Shown here one piece after another: positions 17,734-23,965 of a stretch of DNA of 24,771 nt. Position 1 is the stretch's first letter, and the number at the start of each line of letters is the position of its first letter. Below the pieces are notes generated by a model. It saw only the letters and a list, made by a program, of their open reading frames with translations, was not told where the DNA came from and did no database searches. The position numbers and the translations under genes are program-made. Source of the DNA: Azonexus sp. (GTDB taxonomy: Bacteria; Pseudomonadota; Gammaproteobacteria; Burkholderiales; Rhodocyclaceae); the NCBI GenBank assembly GCA_031274715.1, contig JAISPT010000017.1, positions 1 through 24,771 on the forward strand, written 5' to 3'.

Positions 17734-18003
17734 ATGAGCAGCAAACCCCAGTCGTTCAAATCGCCGGAAATGACCAAGAAATTTCCGCTGAACCCCAAGC
17801 ATCCCGAGCGGACCTGCTGGGGCTGCGACAAATATTGCGCGGCCGACGCGCTGCAGTGCGGCAACGGCTCCGGCCGCACCCAGCATCCGGCCGAGATGCT
17901 CGGCGAAGACTGGTACCAATGGGGCGACTGGGGCATCGCCGTCGACGATGCCAAGGACGACCCGGCCAGCGACCAGACCCCCACCAATCCCTCCGCACGA
18001 TGA
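17734..18003 (+). CDS. DUF3079 domain protein, small cysteine-rich
   Basis: A protein of 89 residues from the ATG at 17734, or 77 from the in-frame ATG at 17770. AGGAG at 17727-17731 is only two bases before 17734, unusually close. The protein from 17770 (MTKKFPLNPKHPERTCWGCD) matches how the family begins, so the start is open. The core shows CWGCDKYC, a further cysteine six residues on, and GNGSGRTQHPAEMLGEDWYQWGDWG. The four cysteines (C28, C31, C35, C42) could bind a metal. The function of DUF3079 is not known to me. Its TGA overlaps the ATG of the FmdE-like gene, so the two are translationally coupled. Confidence 0.85.
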   Translation: MSSKPQSFKSPEMTKKFPLNPKHPERTCWGCDKYCAADALQCGNGSGRTQHPAEMLGEDWYQWGDWGIAVDDAKDDPASDQTPTNPSAR

Positions 18004-18620
18004 ATTATCCGGCCTTCTTCGATCAACTCCCCGTCATCACCCTGCACGACCCCTTGGCCGAATTCCTCGGCGCCAGCGAAGAGGGCGTCCTGGAATATCG
18101 CTATCTCGATGCCGTCAAACTGGCCGGCCATTCCTGCCCCACCGTTGCCGCCGCCTGGAACATGAGCCGGCTGGCCCTGGCCGCGCTGTACGAAGCCGAA
18201 CTGCCGTGCCGTGGCGACATCCGGGTCGAACTGCGGGGGCGCCACGACGAGGGCGTTACCGGCGTCGTCGCCAACGTCGTTTCGCTGCTCACTGGCGCCG
18301 CTGGCGAGGGGGGCTTCAAAGGACTCGGCGGCCGCTTCCGGCGTCAAGGCCTGCTGCAATTCGCCGCCGCCGTACCGCGCGAGCTACGCTTTACCCGTCT
18401 GGATAGCGGGCGTTGGGTGGATATTGCCTGCAACATCGGCGTCATCCTGGCGGACCCGGCGATGCCGCAACTGCTGCAGCGGTGCCTGTCCGGCGAAGCC
18501 GATGCCGCCGCGCGCCGCCGCTTTGGCGAACTGTGGCAGGCACGCGTGCGCTGCCTGCTGCTGGAACATGGTGACGACCCGGAAGTCTTTGCGCTCAGCA
18601 TCGGCAACCGGGATTCCTGA
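18000..18620 (+). CDS. FmdE-like domain protein
   Basis: A 206-residue protein. LAGHSCPTVAAAW (41-53) matches the HxC motif of the FmdE family (subunit E-like domain of molybdenum formylmethanofuran dehydrogenase), and VVANVVSLLTGAAGEGGFKGLGG (89-111) fits the following glycine-rich part. In that family the His/Cys pair is thought to bind a metal. Most bacterial members are not part of a methanogenic enzyme and have no assigned role. The ATG at 18000 overlaps the DUF3079 stop (ATGA). The open frame that begins at 17718 overlaps DUF3079 and is rejected as the start. Confidence 0.68.
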   Translation: MNYPAFFDQLPVITLHDPLAEFLGASEEGVLEYRYLDAVKLAGHSCPTVAAAWNMSRLALAALYEAELPCRGDIRVELRGRHDEGVTGVVANVVSLLTGAAGEGGFKGLGGRFRRQGLLQFAAAVPRELRFTRLDSGRWVDIACNIGVILADPAMPQLLQRCLSGEADAAARRRFGELWQARVRCLLLEHGDDPEVFALSIGNRDS

Positions 18621-18652
18621 AGTCCGCCACCTCGACAGGAGCAGGGCAGGTT

Positions 18653-18860
18653 GCTTAGAGCGCTTTCTGTTCAAGTACTTACATTTTCCCCTCGCCCGCT
18701 TGCGGGAGAGGGTGGCCGAAGGCCGGGAGAGGGTCTGCGGCGCATCCATTGCCACTGCCGCTCAATTCGAGCGCTCGGCCCTCTCCCCCGGCCCCTCTCC
18801 CGCAAGCGGGCGAGGGGTGCAAAGCGCGTTGGTGCGGAAGTGTATGTCTACACTTAACTG
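18653..18860. repeat. REP/BIME-like palindromic repeat region
   Basis: The 299 bases between the FmdE-like and hydrolase genes hold no credible gene. After TTAGAGCGCTTT (about 18655) there is an inverted repeat. The left arm is 18688-18733 and the right arm 18779-18816. The outermost 24 bases of the right arm are perfectly complementary to the left arm, and both arms contain the smaller palindrome CCCGCTTGCGGG. Such CCCTCTCCCGC-type palindromes are dispersed between genes in many proteobacteria (from memory). The remaining bases to 18919 show nothing I can name. The repeat marks the edge between core genes and the AT-richer island. Confidence 0.65.
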
Positions 18861-18919
18861 TGCTTGCAACAGCCTGTGGCAGTCTGAAAATGGAATTGCT
18901 TAGGACGGGCTGAATACTG

Positions 18920-20494
18920 CTAAAACTGCCCCTCGTTATAATCCAGTTCTTTCACCATTTCATCATATTCCTCTTCGGTGATTTTGGCTTTTGTATTTAT
19001 ATTGTAGTGTTTGTCGGGGCTTGCCCGAGGTATGGGGGAGCCGCTGATGACATCAGCCATGCGTTGTACCAAATAAGGGAACAGAGGGTTTGACGAGATT
19101 CTGAAAAGCATATTCGTGTTGATATCTAAAATTCCACGCTCTCCTTTGGTATTGGAAGCAAGGCCCAGGTTCAAGCCAAATGCATCTTTTGTTTTAGGAT
19201 CTGGCGAGGAACCGTATAGTGGATCATCATCGGGGAAGGGCAACGAAACGTGAGAAAGGGAGAAAACATTCGGCGGGTAGATCAGCCCCAATTCTCTTAC
19301 GGTAAAATCCTCGTCACCCGGTAAAGCACTCCACTCCACAGTGCTGAAATTACCGGCTGCGGAATTTCCGATGACGGTCATTTTGTAGCGCTGAGGTAAA
19401 TCCGGTAAGGTTTTCGCTATCATGTTAATGAAAAACGGGCGAACCAGCGGCATGAATGCTGTATCGCGATTGATGTCGAATATGACCAATTCGCTTCCAT
19501 TATCTGGAAGGTAGCTGTAAAGGTCATTGACGAGCGCCGGCGTACTGACCGTGTAATCAACGATCGATTGAAAAGTAACGACGGGGGGAAATTCCTTTAT
19601 TTGGCCATTTTCATAAAGCCTGGCGATCTGTTGCCTCATTTCGGTGATCAGCAGGCGCGCCTGCTTAACGGCATTGACGGGAAACGAGTTGAACTTGAAC
19701 GGATTGAATTCCGGTACGACGCCAAGCCACGCAGCTTTTTCAAACCCTGGAAGGAATGAAGGAATGGCCATTATTTCCGCCACTTTGGAAAGCCGTGTGA
19801 TCCCGATCATCGGAGAAAGCAAAACCAATCTATCAGGGCGGACCAAGCTGTCGTCCTCAAGCGCATCCAGCGCATATTTGACGGTCAGTGCGCCACCTTG
19901 AGAAAATCCCACGATATGCAGGGGTGTTCCTTCCGGACTCAGCTTCCTTGCCTCTCTTACCGCCAAGCGCGTGGCAGCCACCCAGTCCTGCCAGGTAACT
20001 TTGGTCAGCCCTCCGGGCACAGTTCCATGTCCCGGCATCCTGAGCATCAGCGTGGCAAAACCATTCTGGTAATACAACTGTGCGATATGCCGCACGCTAT
20101 AGGGGCAGTCCGTCAATCCATGCAGTAAAACGACAGACCCTTTTGGGTTTTCTGGAATCAGGAGACGCGACCGGTTCCAATCCTCCTTAAGATTTGGCGG
20201 ATAAATCCGGCTGCCTGAAAAATATCGGTTGAGTGAAGCTCTGTCATCCTCGGGTGTCTTCAAAACAACTTCATGGTAAACATCGTCGAATATTTTATTT
20301 TCACGGTCGATGTATTCTTTCCAGGTGGCATTCTTCATTTCCGCAGCTGTCAATTCAATGGGCGCGAAAGTGTGCCACGGCTTCAATTGAGGAATATAAA
20401 ACAAGCGCAAGGCAACGCCTACGGTCAGAAAAACAAATAACACCAAAACGGTTATCATGGTGTATTTGAGCGGTTTTAAAAGTTTTTTGCTCAT
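18920..20494 (-). CDS. Membrane-anchored alpha/beta hydrolase
   Basis: A 524-residue protein. Residues 11-32 form one hydrophobic segment after a lysine-rich start, suggesting a membrane anchor with the enzyme outside the cytoplasm. There is no lipobox cysteine. The alpha/beta hydrolase core shows the oxyanion strand VVLLHGLTDCPYS (121-133), RMPGHG (152-157), and nucleophile elbow GFSQGG with S198. A late SLSHVSLP supplies a plausible catalytic histidine. The carboxyl-ester or peptide substrate is unknown. AAGGA precedes the ATG. Base composition is clearly AT-richer than the core genes, with many codons ending in A or T, which suggests acquisition. It follows the integron-like ORF on the same strand, but no attC-type end was found at its 3' side. 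Confidence 0.85.
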   Translation of the reverse strand: MSKKLLKPLKYTMITVLVLFVFLTVGVALRLFYIPQLKPWHTFAPIELTAAEMKNATWKEYIDRENKIFDDVYHEVVLKTPEDDRASLNRYFSGSRIYPPNLKEDWNRSRLLIPENPKGSVVLLHGLTDCPYSVRHIAQLYYQNGFATLMLRMPGHGTVPGGLTKVTWQDWVAATRLAVREARKLSPEGTPLHIVGFSQGGALTVKYALDALEDDSLVRPDRLVLLSPMIGITRLSKVAEIMAIPSFLPGFEKAAWLGVVPEFNPFKFNSFPVNAVKQARLLITEMRQQIARLYENGQIKEFPPVVTFQSIVDYTVSTPALVNDLYSYLPDNGSELVIFDINRDTAFMPLVRPFFINMIAKTLPDLPQRYKMTVIGNSAAGNFSTVEWSALPGDEDFTVRELGLIYPPNVFSLSHVSLPFPDDDPLYGSSPDPKTKDAFGLNLGLASNTKGERGILDINTNMLFRISSNPLFPYLVQRMADVISGSPIPRASPDKHYNINTKAKITEEEYDEMVKELDYNEGQF

Positions 20495-20587
20495 TATTGA
20501 TCCTTCGGTTGGCGCATTTCAATGTTTGGTTAGAGCATCTTTTCCTGACGCCTGAAAGCGTAGCGGAAAGTTATTATTCCTAGGTTA

Positions 20588-20620
20588 CAAAGTGGTATTG
20601 ACTTGAATAAATTGTTAGGC
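20588..20620 (-). other. attC-like half-site overlapping the acetyltransferase stop codon
   Basis: On the minus strand GCCTAAC (20614-20620, R'' core) leads into AATTTATTCAAGTC, the layout of the first half of an integron attC site. The TAA of GCCTAAC is the stop codon of the GNAT frame, as is common in gene cassettes. The complementary half (…TTGAATAAATTGTTRRRY) is not found within the next 120 bases, so the site looks truncated. Confidence 0.55.
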
Positions 20621-21622
20621 AAGCACCTTCTGCGGCTTGGCCATGAATACCAATGTGACCGCAGGGGAAAGTGCCTTGGTGGTAACGATTTCATAACCGT
20701 GCTGCTGATATAAACGAATATTGCCCTTGCTCTTGGAGCCCGTGAAAAGCTCAAAACTATGCGCGTTGGGGAATTGGGCCTCTATGGCAGCAAGCAAAAC
20801 GCTACCTATCCCTTGGCCCTGAAACTCCGGTGCGACAATGAGACGGCCAATCTCGCACCTACCATCCCGGAGCGAAGCGCGAACCGATCCGATGATGGTC
20901 TCGCCTTGGCTGTACTTCAATACGCCGCCAGCCAAAATTTCGGCTTTGAGTGAATCGAGAGACTGTGTAAGCGGAGGAATGGCCCAATCGTTGTACAACT
21001 TCGCCTCGGACTCATAAGCATGCTTCTGCAAACTGAGAATTGCCTCAGCATCGTTGATTTTTGCAGGGGTAATAATGTTCATGTTTGGTAGCCAACGACA
21101 AGTCAGTGGCATGTATTTGTTAGCCGGCTGGCACACCGTCTCCGATTTGGCGTTGTTTGGCGAGCCCAATTTTCCCGGCTCGAAGCGCTCTTTCAAATAG
21201 CACTGAAGCGACTCGGCATCCTCATCCGATATACGTTTGCATCCTTGGGTCGTATGAACGATATGCTGAAGCCTTTGGGGAAGTGGCTGTGCTTGGTCAC
21301 CGAAGTAAAAGAAAAAGCGAGACACAAGCACGGGTGCATCGGCACGGATGCCGTGGCCTTTCAGATAAGCCGCCTGCTTCGGGCTGCTGATGCTGAACTC
21401 GGAGTAGGTCGGTGTGGAGTCGACTCGCATCGCATAGATCAGTGCGTTGGGTCTCCCAGTGCCATGACCACCGATGCCGACAACCCAGCTCCCTTTACTA
21501 GCCCAGCGCTCTATCGTACTGGTCTTACACCCACAGACTGTGCAGATGCTACCCACGATATGCGGAGCGAACCCCAAGTCGTGATCGACTCTGTAACTGT
21601 AGTGGCGAGCGCTGGTGTGCAT
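20615..21622 (-). CDS. Nmad2-like domain fused in frame to a GNAT acetyltransferase (probable fusion of two integron cassettes)
   Basis: One uninterrupted 335-codon frame. Residues 1 to about 165 resemble Nmad2, a nucleotide-modification-associated domain: HYSYRVDHDLGFAPH, a cysteine cluster near 27-32, GSWVVGIGG (44-52) and ALIYAMRVDSTPTYSEF. Nmad domains were proposed from gene context to act with DNA base modification, and the activity is not established. Residues 181-335 form a complete GNAT N-acetyltransferase with acetyl-CoA motif LIVAPEFQGQGIGSVLLAAIE (261-281). The acetyltransferase has its own ATG at 21082 (155 residues), without a visible ribosome-binding site. Between the domains lies QPANKYMPLTCRWLPN, encoded by an attC-like sequence. 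TAGGAAAA precedes the start at 21622. The product may be one fused protein or two proteins from one mRNA. Confidence 0.72.
   Translation of the reverse strand: MHTSARHYSYRVDHDLGFAPHIVGSICTVCGCKTSTIERWASKGSWVVGIGGHGTGRPNALIYAMRVDSTPTYSEFSISSPKQAAYLKGHGIRADAPVLVSRFFFYFGDQAQPLPQRLQHIVHTTQGCKRISDEDAESLQCYLKERFEPGKLGSPNNAKSETVCQPANKYMPLTCRWLPNMNIITPAKINDAEAILSLQKHAYESEAKLYNDWAIPPLTQSLDSLKAEILAGGVLKYSQGETIIGSVRASLRDGRCEIGRLIVAPEFQGQGIGSVLLAAIEAQFPNAHSFELFTGSKSKGNIRLYQQHGYEIVTTKALSPAVTLVFMAKPQKVLA
21090..21125 (-). other. Shortened attC-like site at the domain junction
   Basis: On the minus strand GGCTAAC (21119-21125) is followed by AAATACATGCCACTGAC, a common start of attC sites. After only 22 intervening bases comes GTTGGCT (21090-21096), a one-mismatch fit to the GTTRRRY end core. 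Functional attC sites are about 57-141 bp with an internal stem, so this 36-bp version looks deleted in the middle. It is read in frame through the fused ORF. Confidence 0.45.
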
Positions 21623-21720
21623 TTTCCTATTCCGACCAACTCAAACTGCCGCCTAATCTGGTGATGCATCCAATAAGCTGTCCAGGCGGGCAGTGGCTTT
21701 TCCTTGCGCTGCAATCGATG
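21623..21720. other. Probable former attI region between intI and the first cassette
   Basis: In an integron this interval would hold attI and the cassette promoter. The closest match to a GTTRRRY crossover core facing the cassettes is GTTGGTC on the minus strand (21634-21640, one mismatch), 12 bases before the ATG of the first cassette-like ORF. No confident cassette promoter is seen. This is inference from position. Confidence 0.35.
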
Positions 21721-21753
21721 TTGACATATAACTGTTCTTTTAAACAGTATATT
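21721..21753 (+). promoter_or_regulatory. Promoter of the integrase remnant
   Basis: TTGACA at 21721-21726 is a perfect sigma-70 -35 box. CAGTAT at 21745-21750 (18-base spacer) is the best-spaced -10 candidate, though weak. TATATT at 21748-21753 is a better hexamer but sits too far away. The LexA box overlaps the spacer, the usual arrangement for SOS-repressed intI genes. Confidence 0.55.
21732..21747. promoter_or_regulatory. LexA (SOS) operator
   Basis: CTGTTCTTTTAAACAG fits CTGT-N8-ACAG exactly, the proteobacterial LexA consensus used in beta- and gammaproteobacteria. It sits between the -35 box and the start codon of the integrase remnant, where LexA binding would repress transcription until DNA damage. 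LexA control of intI is established for mobile and chromosomal integrons. Its survival here beside a truncated integrase is a strong mark of origin. Confidence 0.8.
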
Positions 21754-21759
21754 GCAATC

Positions 21760-21951
21760 ATGAAACCGGACACTGCTGTCTCTCCTGCGGATCGGGCGCC
21801 GAAGTTGCTGGTGCCGTTGGTGGAGGCAATACATATTCGGCATCACAGCATACGGATCGAAGAGGCTTGCGTCCATTGGGTGAGGGCCTTTGTTCGTTGC
21901 CAGTGGCTACCTGTGCTTGATGGCATGCCCGCGTTTGCGGGTCAAGGATAG
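21760..21951 (+). pseudogene. intI: Integron integrase, N-terminal remnant
   Basis: The frame from the ATG at 21760 gives 63 residues. Residues 14 to about 46 (PKLLVPLVEAIHIRHHSIRI, then EEACVHWVRAFVR) align with the N-terminal core-binding domain of IntI tyrosine recombinases (LLDRVRxxIRxxHYSxRTExAYVxWxRxFI type). After FVR the resemblance stops, and the frame ends at a TAG after 17 unrelated residues. The catalytic domain with the R-H-R-Y residues and the IntI-specific insertion is absent, so the gene is dead. It is oriented away from the cassette-like genes, as intI is in intact integrons. The break lies within about 100 bases of rarA. Confidence 0.75.
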
Positions 21952-21999
21952 GGCGGTACACTGGCTCGGTTGAGGGGTGTTGCCGGTGAGGACCATGCT

Positions 22000-23319
22000 T
22001 TGAGCGATTTGTTTTTGCAGCATCCGGAGGCTCTTCCGGTCGGCGTGCCGCTGGCTGAGCGGTTGCGGCCGCGGACGCCGGACGAGGTGATTGGCCAGCA
22101 GCATTTGCTCGGGCCGGGCAAGCCGTTACGCTTGGCCTTCGAATCCGGGCAGCCGCATTCGATGATCCTCTGGGGGCCGCCGGGTGTCGGCAAGACGACG
22201 CTGGCGCGGATGATGGCGACGCAGTTCAACTGCGAGTTCATTGCGCTGTCGGCGGTGTTCTCGGGCATCAAGGAGGTGCGCGAGGCGGTGGCACAGGCCG
22301 AGTTGTGGCGGGGGCAGGGGCGGCGGACGATTCTCTTCGTCGATGAAATCCATCGTTTCAACAAGGCGCAGCAGGATGGTTTCCTGCCCTTCGTCGAATC
22401 GGGCCTGCTGACTTTCATCGGGGCGACGACGGAAAACCCCTCCTTCGAGGTCAATTCCGCGCTGCTGTCGCGAGCCTCGGTCTATGTATTGAAACCGCTC
22501 GATGAAGGCGAGATGGGGACGCTGTTCGATCGCGCCTGTGTCCGGGCGATGAGCGATCTGAGTTTTGCCGCTGATGCCCGCGAGCGGCTGGTCGGCCTCG
22601 CCGACGGCGATGCCCGGCGCTTGCTCAATCTGCTCGAACAGATGCGTACCGCGGCGCAGGCGGCCGGCGTGGTGGTGCTCGATGGCGAATTCGTCGAGCG
22701 CACGGTGGCGCAGAGCCTGCGCCGTTTCGACAAGGGCGGCGACGCGTTCTACGATCAGATTTCAGCGCTGCACAAATCGGTGCGCGGCTCGAATCCCGAT
22801 GCCGCGCTGTACTGGCTGTGCCGCATGCTCGACGGCGGGGCCGATCCGCGTTACCTGGCCCGGCGCATCATTCGCATGGCCTGGGAGGACATCGGCCTGG
22901 CCGATCCGCGCGCCATGCAGATTGCCAACGAGGCGGCGCAGACCTACGAGCGGCTCGGTTCGCCCGAAGGCGAACTGGCGCTCGGGCAGGCGATCATCTA
23001 CATGGCCGTTGCCGCCAAATCCAATGCCGGCTACATGGCTTACAACGCGGCCCGCGCTTTCGTTGCCAAGGACGGTTCGCGGCCGGTGCCGGTGCATTTG
23101 CGCAATGCGCCGACCAAATTGATGAAGGAACTGGGCTACGGCAAGGCTTACCGTTATGCCCACGACGAGTCGGAAGCCTATGCCGCCGGCGAAACCTACT
23201 TGCCGGACGACATGGCCGAGCCGGGCTGGTACCGGCCGACGCCGCGCGGGCTGGAGGGCAAGATCGGCGAGAAGCTGGAGCATCTGCGCCAACTTGACCG
23301 CAAGGCACGAGGTAAGTAG
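22000..23319 (+). CDS. rarA: RarA (MgsA), replication-associated recombination AAA+ ATPase
   Basis: A 439-residue clamp-loader-like AAA+ protein. It starts SDLFLQHPE and has PLAERLRPRTPDEVIGQQHLLG, Walker A GPPGVGKTT, Walker B FVDEIHRFNKAQQD, sensor 1 GATTENPSFE, the arginine-finger region NSALLSRA, and the RarA C-terminal tetramerisation domain (DPRYLARRIIRMAWEDIGLADP, AAKSNAGYMAYNAA, HLRNAPTKLMKELGYG). It acts at stalled replication forks together with SSB. A TTG start at 22000 is chosen because GAGGA lies seven bases upstream and the protein then begins like relatives. The open frame from TTG 21970 adds ten unmatched residues. It is followed closely by DUF4126 and serS on the same strand. 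Confidence 0.94.
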   Translation: MSDLFLQHPEALPVGVPLAERLRPRTPDEVIGQQHLLGPGKPLRLAFESGQPHSMILWGPPGVGKTTLARMMATQFNCEFIALSAVFSGIKEVREAVAQAELWRGQGRRTILFVDEIHRFNKAQQDGFLPFVESGLLTFIGATTENPSFEVNSALLSRASVYVLKPLDEGEMGTLFDRACVRAMSDLSFAADARERLVGLADGDARRLLNLLEQMRTAAQAAGVVVLDGEFVERTVAQSLRRFDKGGDAFYDQISALHKSVRGSNPDAALYWLCRMLDGGADPRYLARRIIRMAWEDIGLADPRAMQIANEAAQTYERLGSPEGELALGQAIIYMAVAAKSNAGYMAYNAARAFVAKDGSRPVPVHLRNAPTKLMKELGYGKAYRYAHDESEAYAAGETYLPDDMAEPGWYRPTPRGLEGKIGEKLEHLRQLDRKARGK

Positions 23320-23339
23320 CCGTGCCGGATGGTGCCAGG

Positions 23340-23915
23340 ATGAGTTTGATCGAAAGCATCGCCCTGGCCGGCGGTCTCGCTTGGGCCAGCGGCCTGCGCT
23401 TGTATCTGGTGGTGTTCTTGGCTGGTGCCTTGTCTCATTTCGGCTATCTGCAATTGCCGGACAGCTTGGCGGTGCTGCGGCATCCGCTGGTGATTGGTGT
23501 TGCCAGCGTCATGGCCGTGGCCGAGCTGGTTGCCGACAAGGTGCCGGCCTTCGATTCGCTGTGGGACGGTTTCCAGACTTTCATCCGCATTCCCGCCGGT
23601 GCTTTGCTCGCCGCCTTCGCGCTGGGCGATGCCGACCCCGCCTGGATGGTGGCCGCCGGCTTGGTCGGCGGCACCATTACCGCTGGAACCCATTTCGCCA
23701 AGGCCGGCAGCCGGCTGGCGATCAATACCTCGCCGGAACCCTTTTCCAACTGGTTGGCCTCGTTTGGCGAGGAGGGCATGGTGCTTGGCGGGTTGTGGGC
23801 GATGCTTGCCGCGCCGTGGCTGTTTCTCGGGCTGCTGGTGTTGTTCCTGCTGCTCGCTGGCTTCTTGCTGGTTCGCCTGGGGGCCTTCCTGGGCCGCCTG
23901 TTCGGTCGCGTATAA
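23340..23915 (+). CDS. DUF4126 domain integral membrane protein
   Basis: A 191-residue membrane protein. It opens MSLIESIALAGGLAWASGLRLY, the typical DUF4126 start (a glycine/serine-containing first helix). Further hydrophobic segments lie near residues 24-38, 46-66, 80-92, 98-116 and 142-180. The central FDSLWDGFQTFIRIPAGALLAA motif is also typical. The function is unknown. The ATG at 23340 fits the family start; a GTG at 23322 is the alternative. It starts 20 bases after rarA and probably belongs to its operon. The family usually lies beside housekeeping genes, as here. Confidence 0.85.
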   Translation: MSLIESIALAGGLAWASGLRLYLVVFLAGALSHFGYLQLPDSLAVLRHPLVIGVASVMAVAELVADKVPAFDSLWDGFQTFIRIPAGALLAAFALGDADPAWMVAAGLVGGTITAGTHFAKAGSRLAINTSPEPFSNWLASFGEEGMVLGGLWAMLAAPWLFLGLLVLFLLLAGFLLVRLGAFLGRLFGRV

Positions 23916-23965
23916 TCGCGCCTTCCGGCTGCTCCGCGGCCAATCGTCCGTCATCAGGAAACGCC

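Noticed and set aside
17718..17999. Upstream extension of the FmdE-like frame
   Set aside because: The extension is arginine-rich shadow sequence over the DUF3079 gene. The ATG at 18000 gives the normal ATGA coupling.
18920..20494. The alpha/beta hydrolase as a third integron cassette
   Set aside because: It is much longer than typical cassettes, has a good ribosome-binding site, and no attC-type sequence was found after its stop codon.
23911..23916. TATAAT as a serS promoter
   Set aside because: The hexamer is perfect, but no acceptable -35 box lies 16-18 bases upstream, and serS can be read from the rarA operon. Not listed as a feature.
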